In this document: one piece after another, positions 6,520 to 11,813 of the stretch | How positions within the stretch are numbered: position 1 is the first letter of the stretch | How the letters are laid out: each line of letters begins with the position of its first letter | Assembly: GCA_900553845.1 (NCBI GenBank) | Contig: USEW01000045.1 | Location: forward strand, 1-11,813 | Reading direction: 5' to 3' | DNA length: 11,813 bases | Source of the DNA: an uncultured bacterium | GTDB lineage: Bacteria; Cyanobacteriota; Vampirovibrionia; Gastranaerophilales; Gastranaerophilaceae | The notes under the pieces: generated by a model | Told to the model about the DNA's origin: nothing | The model's input: only the letters and a program-made list of their open reading frames with translations | The model's database searches: none | Made by a program: the position numbers and the translations under genes

Positions 6520-7243
6520 TCAACATTTTAAGATACATATTTTGGAACTCCCTATAAAAAATCACATCATAATAATTTCTTCCTCTGTTTTGTTATAAAG
6601 TATGTCTTATTGTTGTCATGTTGCAAATTTATTCCATTTGTAAGTATATTTTGTAATTATATCTTTGCAATTAAAATAGGTTGTAATTGATTCAAATAAC
6701 AAACAAACATTTTGTTCAAAATAAGGTTCGTTAAATATATTCCATTGATATTATGTTGCATAGAAATTTGAAATAATAAGATTATCATTTACTTTGATTT
6801 TAAAATCTTCGTCTTAGAATTACTATTTTATATTCTAACTCTTTTTTCATTATCATTAAAATAAGATGTGTATTTCCATATCCAATTTTGTAAATCTTAT
6901 TTGCAAATGTAAAATTTATCAAATGTTATGTTTTCCAATTTATTAAATGCTTCTTCGACAATGCAATAACCTGCATCAAAGTTAATAGTCTCTTTCAAAT
7001 AAGTTATAAAAACATCTACTCAAGTTATATCTTTATTGTTTAACATAGTACCTGTTATAACATCAAATGTTTGATCTTTTTTATTAATAAAGTTCCAAAC
7101 TGGTAAAAACAATTCTAATTTGATTTCATTTTTTGATAGTTTAAGAATACCTGCAATTTTGAAAACATCCTTTCTGTTATCATAATTCTAATACTCTTTT
7201 GTTCATAAGATTCATTTAAGTTGTAATGATAAATTTTACTCAT
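6520..7243 (-). pseudogene. Decayed third gene of the methyltransferase operon
   Basis: ATG 7243 lies 8 nt after the methyltransferase stop, with AGGAA between, as expected for a coupled third gene. The first frame gives MSKIYHYNLNESYEQKSI. From about 7187 a second frame gives NYDNRKDVFKIAGILKLSKN, LFLPVWNFINKKDQTFDVIT, VDVFITYLKETINFDAGYC and DLQNWIWKYTSYFNDNEKRV, with TGA at 7022-7020 and TAA at 6899-6897. From about 6813 a third frame gives DEDFKIKVNDNLIISNFYAT, YQWNIFNEPYFEQNVCLLFE and ITKYTYKWNKFAT, with TAA 6753, TGA 6618, TAA 6609 and TGA 6564. That makes two frameshifts and six nonsense codons, so the gene is dead. Its place suggests a nuclease or specificity partner of the methyltransferase, but I do not recognise the family. 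Confidence 0.65.
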
Positions 7244-7251
7244 TCTAATTC

Positions 7252-10200
7252 CTATATGGTAAATAAATTGTATTCTTCTTCAGGCATCAAGAAGTCTTTA
7301 TCGATAGTTAAGACTTCTTGGTATGTAAGCTCATATAATTTATAGACAATTATATCAATTTGATTTTCGTACTTTTTAACTTCTTGTATTTTTTGTTTAT
7401 CATTAATATAATTCTCAGATTTTGTTAATTCGATAATTTTGTCAACAAATTTAATAATATTTTGCTGATTAATTCCTTTTTGAGGGATAGGGAAAGATTT
7501 TAATTTATCGACTCCTATATCAACTCCGGCACCTCTTTTTTTACCATTTACATAAAACCAATTTAATGCAAATTTTGAATTTAAAATCGCCAATATCACT
7601 TTTAAAGAATATGTTGCACCATTTTGTAATGTTATTATATTAGACGACATTCCGAAATAACAATTTTTGTCATCGTAAGCAATTTTATTCTCTACAAACA
7701 TTGAAGACATAACCAACTTTTCTTGTTCAAATAATTCTTGTTTTCGTGGCCAATGTAAATGGAACCATTGATTTGACCCTTTTAAAGTTTCTCTTCGATT
7801 ATCCATTATAATTTTATATTTACACAAATGTTCTTTTATGTTTGGATAATTATGTATATCCTTACAGTTTTCTTTTGTTAAATACAATAAATATTTAGCA
7901 CCTAATTCATTATTTATAACATATTTGTTTATTGAATTTTCTTCAAGAAATACTTTTACATAATTTTTTTCGTTTTCATTTAAGTGTAAATTATCTAATT
8001 CATTTTTTGTTAAAACAAAAACTCCTGCATTTAAGTCAAAGCCATATTTTTCAGAGTTCTTTTTATTGATTTTATCGGGATTCTGTACTATGCCTTGGAT
8101 AATAGTACATTCGTCGGACAATAACTTAGTTTTAATACTAAGTTTATTTGATTCTGCTAAAATTATCTCATTTTTTTCAGTAAAAATTAAATTATTATCC
8201 AATAATTTTGTAATTTTATTTTCACTAACATTATCTTGATTTATAAATTTTACGTCATTAATTAATTGATGATATTTAAATTTAGCATATATATTTTTAT
8301 TTTTACAATATATTGCGGTCATGTGATAACCAGCAACATCATCAAATACCTTCAATTTTCCAATATCAACCAAATCTACAAAAGATAAGTTTTCTTTTAC
8401 TCTAACAATTAATTTTTTAGCACCAGAACTATTCAACCAATAACGAGGTGTTATAAAAGTTATTGTACCATTGTCAGGTATTATGTCTATTGCTTTATGA
8501 AGAAAATAATACCAAAAATCCATTTTACCCTGGTGATATAGTTTTCCCAATTCAGAATCATTAACAGGTTTAAATTCTTTTTGATGATCTCTTTCTTTTA
8601 AGTATGGAGGATTAGCAATAACCACATCAAAGCCACCTTTGTCAAAAGCATCTGCAAAGAAAAGTTTCCATGGAAAGAAATTTCTATTTTCTGTATTCTG
8701 AGCAAAGTTTCTTATCTTGCTTTCATAAAAGTTCTTATCTTTTCCTTCAAGTTCGGCTTTTTCTTCAAATTTTGTTTTTACAAGTTCAACGATTAACTCT
8801 TCTATTTCGTGTTTAATTTCTACCTTTTTAGTTGCATAAGGTGTTTTCAAGAACTGGTGCTGTTTATTGGAAATCTTATCTGTTATTCTTTCACTTTCTA
8901 ATACAAATAATCCTAACTGCTTTGTTTTAGGCTGATTGTCTACTATTTCATCAAAGTCTATACCCTCATAGCTTGTAATAAGTGAATTACCCTGCATTAT
9001 TTTATAATCCAAGTTAGGCAAAGGTTTAATGTTTTTAATATCTTCCTCATCAACAACCAAAGAAAGCCAGAACCTTAGTTTTGCAATTTCAACAGCACCA
9101 CCGTCTATGTCAACACCATAAATAGAATTTTCAATAGCATTTCTTTTTAATTCATATATTGACCGGTCAGGTTGTCCTATGTGTACACTTAAAGCAGCTC
9201 TTGCTCTTACGATTTCGTTCATCATCCCAACAGGGAAAGCCCCGGAGCCGATTGCAGGGTCGCACACTTTTATATCAGCAAGAGCCTTGTCTAAAGCTCG
9301 TGCGTGTTCAACAACCTTACTTGGCATTTCTTCTTTAACATTTTTATTTGAATAGTTTGAACTACCTTTTTTAATCAGATGTTCAATATCTTCTTTAGAA
9401 ACAATTTCTTCAAGTACTTGAGTATGTTTTAATTGAGATATATTCTTTTTTTTGAATAAGCTTTGTTGTTCAGCTTTTTCTTCCGGTGAAAGTTCAATTT
9501 CTTTAATATTTAATTTGTTATAAAGATAGTTAATTAAACTTTCTTGGCACATATAATGCACGATTTCACGAGGAGTATAAAAAGCTCCGTTACCTTTTCT
9601 AATGTTTTCGGGAAGCAAGTTTTCAAAAACTTTTCCTAACATCTCAGGGTCAATAGCAACTTCTTTTTCTAAAGGTTCGTCTTCCTTAACTGTGAAATTA
9701 TACAAATCAAAAGTATCAAATATTTCTTTAAACAAATTGTTATCAATGGTTAAATCGGTTTTTTGATACTCATAACCATTTACAGGCTCAAACAAGCCAC
9801 CATTTAAAAATGGAATTCTGCAATTTAGTTTATCAAACCAAGCTCCTTGGCCTCTATCTGATGCGAGCGCCTCATAGAAAAGATGTTCAAGAATATCATT
9901 AAAGAAGTTATTATAAGATCCATATTTTCCTTCAAATAAGTTCCTTAAAAACTTCTTATCACCACATCCCCAGTCTTTATCTCTATCAACGCCGAGCCAA
10001 CCTTTTTTCTGAATGAAGTACAAGAATACAAGCTGCCCCAATGTTTTCTTTGCAAAATCATCAATGTTGACATTATGATTTTCAAAATCTTTTTGCACAA
10101 TCCTATCAATATTGCAAAGTCTTTGAAGTTCATCTCTTATTTTAGAGTATAGGTTCATATATTGTTCAAAGAATTCTTTTGATACTTTTTCGATATCAAA

Positions 10201-10812
10201 AGCTGCAGCTATGTCTTCAATGGTTATTTTCTCATTATTAGAAGCCTTATCAAGACAGCTTTTAAACTGAGCTTGTGCCGTGTGAGTATCTTCATTTGCA
10301 CCGACCAAGAAAGAAAATCTTTTAGCAGGGGTAAGCTCTACATCTGTTTTTAATTTTTTTTTACCACTTTTAGTTTCTACAAATTTTGTAACATAGTTCA
10401 TTTGAACAAGTGAAAAACGCCAGTCTGGTGAAATATTACCATTATCATCTTCAGAGATAAATGCAACCAAAGCAGCGTCTTTTAAATAATTATGGCTCAT
10501 ATTAATAAGATATCTTGCTACATAATTCCTTTGAGCTGTTCTTGCTCTTTCAATATAAGATGTTTTTTTAAGTTTAACAACAAGAACATCAAGAACCTTT
10601 GTTTCTGCATATTCTGGTGATTCATATTCATACTTACAAATTCGTTTAGCACTTCTAATAAAGTCTTTATATTCATTTGGAAGCTGTATAATTTTCTCTT
10701 TTTCAAAATTAGCACCCGGTAATAAGTCGCTTATAAAGATTTTGAATTGAGATTCGTTATATTCTTTATTAAAAGTGTCATTAACAATTTTAGTATTTAA
10801 AGTTGCCGCCAT
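7252..10812 (-). CDS. Eco57I-like N6-adenine DNA methyltransferase / type IIG-like restriction-modification protein
   Basis: A complete 1186-aa protein. N6-adenine methyltransferase motifs are clear: GAFYTPREIVHYM (about 409-421), the SAM-binding motif I VCDPAIGSGAFPVG with D518, and the catalytic NPPY at 734-737 (VVIANPPYLKERD). About 300 residues after NPPY probably form the target-recognition domain, ending in MSSNIITLQNG and FYVNGKKRGAGVDIGVDKLK. The N-terminal block (MAATLNTKIVNDTFNKEY, DVLVVKLKK, RNYVARYL) is a conserved module of this family. It may be nuclease-like, but I see no certain PD-(D/E)xK triad. Size and the adjacent helicase recall DISARM class 1 DrmMI, BREX PglX and type IIG enzymes. 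The ATG at 10812 overlaps the helicase stop (TAATG) behind GAGGTG, and the gene ends in TAG. Both partner genes are broken, so it may now methylate without restriction. Confidence 0.88.
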   Translation of the reverse strand: MAATLNTKIVNDTFNKEYNESQFKIFISDLLPGANFEKEKIIQLPNEYKDFIRSAKRICKYEYESPEYAETKVLDVLVVKLKKTSYIERARTAQRNYVARYLINMSHNYLKDAALVAFISEDDNGNISPDWRFSLVQMNYVTKFVETKSGKKKLKTDVELTPAKRFSFLVGANEDTHTAQAQFKSCLDKASNNEKITIEDIAAAFDIEKVSKEFFEQYMNLYSKIRDELQRLCNIDRIVQKDFENHNVNIDDFAKKTLGQLVFLYFIQKKGWLGVDRDKDWGCGDKKFLRNLFEGKYGSYNNFFNDILEHLFYEALASDRGQGAWFDKLNCRIPFLNGGLFEPVNGYEYQKTDLTIDNNLFKEIFDTFDLYNFTVKEDEPLEKEVAIDPEMLGKVFENLLPENIRKGNGAFYTPREIVHYMCQESLINYLYNKLNIKEIELSPEEKAEQQSLFKKKNISQLKHTQVLEEIVSKEDIEHLIKKGSSNYSNKNVKEEMPSKVVEHARALDKALADIKVCDPAIGSGAFPVGMMNEIVRARAALSVHIGQPDRSIYELKRNAIENSIYGVDIDGGAVEIAKLRFWLSLVVDEEDIKNIKPLPNLDYKIMQGNSLITSYEGIDFDEIVDNQPKTKQLGLFVLESERITDKISNKQHQFLKTPYATKKVEIKHEIEELIVELVKTKFEEKAELEGKDKNFYESKIRNFAQNTENRNFFPWKLFFADAFDKGGFDVVIANPPYLKERDHQKEFKPVNDSELGKLYHQGKMDFWYYFLHKAIDIIPDNGTITFITPRYWLNSSGAKKLIVRVKENLSFVDLVDIGKLKVFDDVAGYHMTAIYCKNKNIYAKFKYHQLINDVKFINQDNVSENKITKLLDNNLIFTEKNEIILAESNKLSIKTKLLSDECTIIQGIVQNPDKINKKNSEKYGFDLNAGVFVLTKNELDNLHLNENEKNYVKVFLEENSINKYVINNELGAKYLLYLTKENCKDIHNYPNIKEHLCKYKIIMDNRRETLKGSNQWFHLHWPRKQELFEQEKLVMSSMFVENKIAYDDKNCYFGMSSNIITLQNGATYSLKVILAILNSKFALNWFYVNGKKRGAGVDIGVDKLKSFPIPQKGINQQNIIKFVDKIIELTKSENYINDKQKIQEVKKYENQIDIIVYKLYELTYQEVLTIDKDFLMPEEEYNLFTI

Positions 10813-11702
10813 TATTCACCTCTTGGATATAAAAGTTCTGAAAGTATAATTTCTCGTTTTTGAGCCGATTTAGAACTTTTTGTTGAAACGCTATTTGATA
10901 AGTATGAATCTGGGACTATATTTCTAATCCCTGTTAATATCTTTATAAAATCACCATTTGTAAAGTTCCAAAAATCTGTTAGTCTTTTCGCAATGGCTTC
11001 TGGAATTTGTCTTTTGCCAAAAGCATTAATAACAGATTGAATAAAAGCTTTTTCATCTGATGTATATTGTGGATATTGCAATAATCCTTTCAAATCCCTA
11101 ACGATTACATCCATCTTTGAACGACCTTGACGAGAGACCAAAGGCTCTGTTTCAAAAGGTTTCCCAAAAACAGCTTTATTTTTAGCTATATAATCAAAAT
11201 AAACATTTGATAACTTTTTCTTCGATTCATTTTCTTCACATTCAAAATATTGTATTGCTTCATCAAATGGAATTTCTTTAGATTCAATACCATCTGTAAT
11301 ACAGAACTTTCTTAGCTTTCCTTTTCTAAAGAATGTTACTAATGAATCTTTTAAAACCTTTTCATATTCACGTGCAACTCTTATTTTCTTAGGAAGTTCA
11401 GCTATTTTTACAAACAAATCAGTTCTTTTATCTCTTATTTCACGAATAAGTTTTAAATACTTTAATTCTGGGCTTTCTTCCTTATCTTCTAGAGAGTCTG
11501 TGGAGTTAATTGTATTATAGTATTTTTCTCCACGAAGATTGAAAGATTCAACCTCTTCTGTCTCGCTTAAATATTTTGCATCTTCTCCTAATGCATTGTG
11601 AAATGCTTGTATTTTTGAAATAATATTTGCTTTAAGCCCTAGTTCTTTATCTGTTTCTGATGTCGGGAAGAAATTAAAAATATAAACTTTACTTCTCGCG
11701 AA
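10812..11702 (-). pseudogene. 5'-truncated SNF2/SF2-type helicase, C-terminal portion
   Basis: The frame is open from 11702 to the TAA at 10814-10812 (about 296 codons) but has no ATG in its first third; a TTG at 11417 is the best internal start and cuts conserved sequence. It begins RSKVYIFNFFPTSETDKELG, then IISKIQAFHNALGEDAKYLS, then LKYLKLIREIRDKRTDLF and VKIAELPKKIRVAR. This is the region just after helicase motif VI in large SNF2-like helicases that precede Eco57I-type methyltransferases (DISARM DrmD-like or 'helicase-related' proteins). The expected GRVNR-type motif VI and the whole ATPase core should lie immediately upstream. Instead there is a stop at 11705-11703 and unrelated DNA in all three frames. 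The loss is therefore internal to this replicon and is not caused by the window edge. Only the tail is left, so it has no helicase activity. Its stop still overlaps the methyltransferase start. Confidence 0.8.
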
Positions 11703-11718
11703 TTATACGTTAGTATAA
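11703..11718. repeat. Inverted repeat at the helicase truncation point
   Basis: TTATAC and GTATAA are exact inverted 6-mers around GTTA. The repeat begins exactly where the helicase frame is lost. It may be a recombination or element end, or a small operator; the short length makes chance possible in AT-rich DNA. Confidence 0.45.
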
Positions 11719-11729
11719 CAGAGAAAGAG

Positions 11730-11747
11730 ATGCCAGTGCCATGGCAT
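11730..11747. repeat. Nested palindromes around TGCCATGGCA
   Basis: ATGCCA (11730-11735) and TGGCAT (11742-11747) form an inverted repeat, and TGCCATGGCA (11737-11746) is a perfect 10-bp palindrome, with TGCCA also directly repeated. It is more GC-rich than its surroundings and lies 12 nt beyond the inverted repeat at the helicase breakpoint. No gene is visible from 11703 to the window end on either strand. Confidence 0.4.
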
Positions 11748-11813
11748 ACGCTTTTGAGTTACCCAATTGTATATGTTATTCTTCTCCTAGAAACATATTC
11801 ATACAACCCTTTT

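Noticed and set aside
1..7243. Use of a variant genetic code with TAA = Gln (and TGA = Trp) by the organism
   Set aside because: All five genes of the intact operon end in TAA at the expected family length, and the stop-containing frames also need several frameshifts to be read. The stops therefore mark decay in this genome. An origin of the remnants in a recoded element is left only as a weak alternative.
9945..10715. Minus-strand frames of 62 and 65 codons inside the methyltransferase gene
   Set aside because: They are out-of-frame shadows of an intact 1186-aa gene.
1..11813. CRISPR array, tRNA, rRNA or complete insertion sequence
   Set aside because: I saw no regularly spaced direct repeats, no tRNA-like cloverleaf or conserved rRNA stretch, and no transposase motif in any frame.

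Overview
The window is AT-rich DNA from a bacterium, very probably a strict anaerobe, because its intact metabolic operon encodes an iron-sulfur activase and two partner subunits related to 2-hydroxyacyl-CoA dehydratase and benzoyl-CoA reductase. Nothing here fixes the lineage. A low-GC Firmicute, Elusimicrobium-type or gut/symbiont lineage would all fit, and the many half-decayed genes suggest a replicon that is losing DNA. All five operon genes end in TAA, so TAA is a genuine stop in this genome.

Layout. Positions 1-989 (+) hold decayed coding DNA. An unrecognised fragment (about 4-216) is followed by the C-terminal half of a type III restriction (Res) helicase, broken by two frameshifts and seven in-frame TAA codons. 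Positions 1169-5708 (-) hold an intact five-gene operon. It reads, 5' to 3', TetR-family repressor, short-chain dehydrogenase/reductase (SDR), DUF2229-type subunit, HgdB/HGD-D-type subunit, and activase with an actin-fold (ASKHA) ATPase domain. It is driven by a clean TTGACA-17-TATAAA promoter whose -10 box touches a perfect 20-bp palindrome, the likely TetR operator. Positions 5709-7251 are a graveyard: a small (+) ORF carrying a strong hairpin, a broken (+) ORF, a short (-) remnant, and a frameshifted third gene of the downstream defence operon. Positions 7252-11702 (-) hold a complete 1186-aa Eco57I-like adenine DNA methyltransferase, overlapped by the C-terminal part of a helicase whose 5' end is missing. 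The last 110 bases are unrelated DNA with a small inverted repeat exactly at the helicase breakpoint.

How it fits together. The metabolic operon looks self-contained. An effector, perhaps an acyl-CoA or aromatic compound, would release TetR. The activase would inject low-potential electrons, using ATP, into a heterodimer formed by the two FeS subunits. The SDR would carry out a neighbouring oxidation or reduction. On both sides lie dead or dying restriction systems of different types. Only the large methyltransferase is still open, probably as an orphan. The in-frame stops of the decayed genes are mostly explained by CAA to TAA or TGG to TGA changes.
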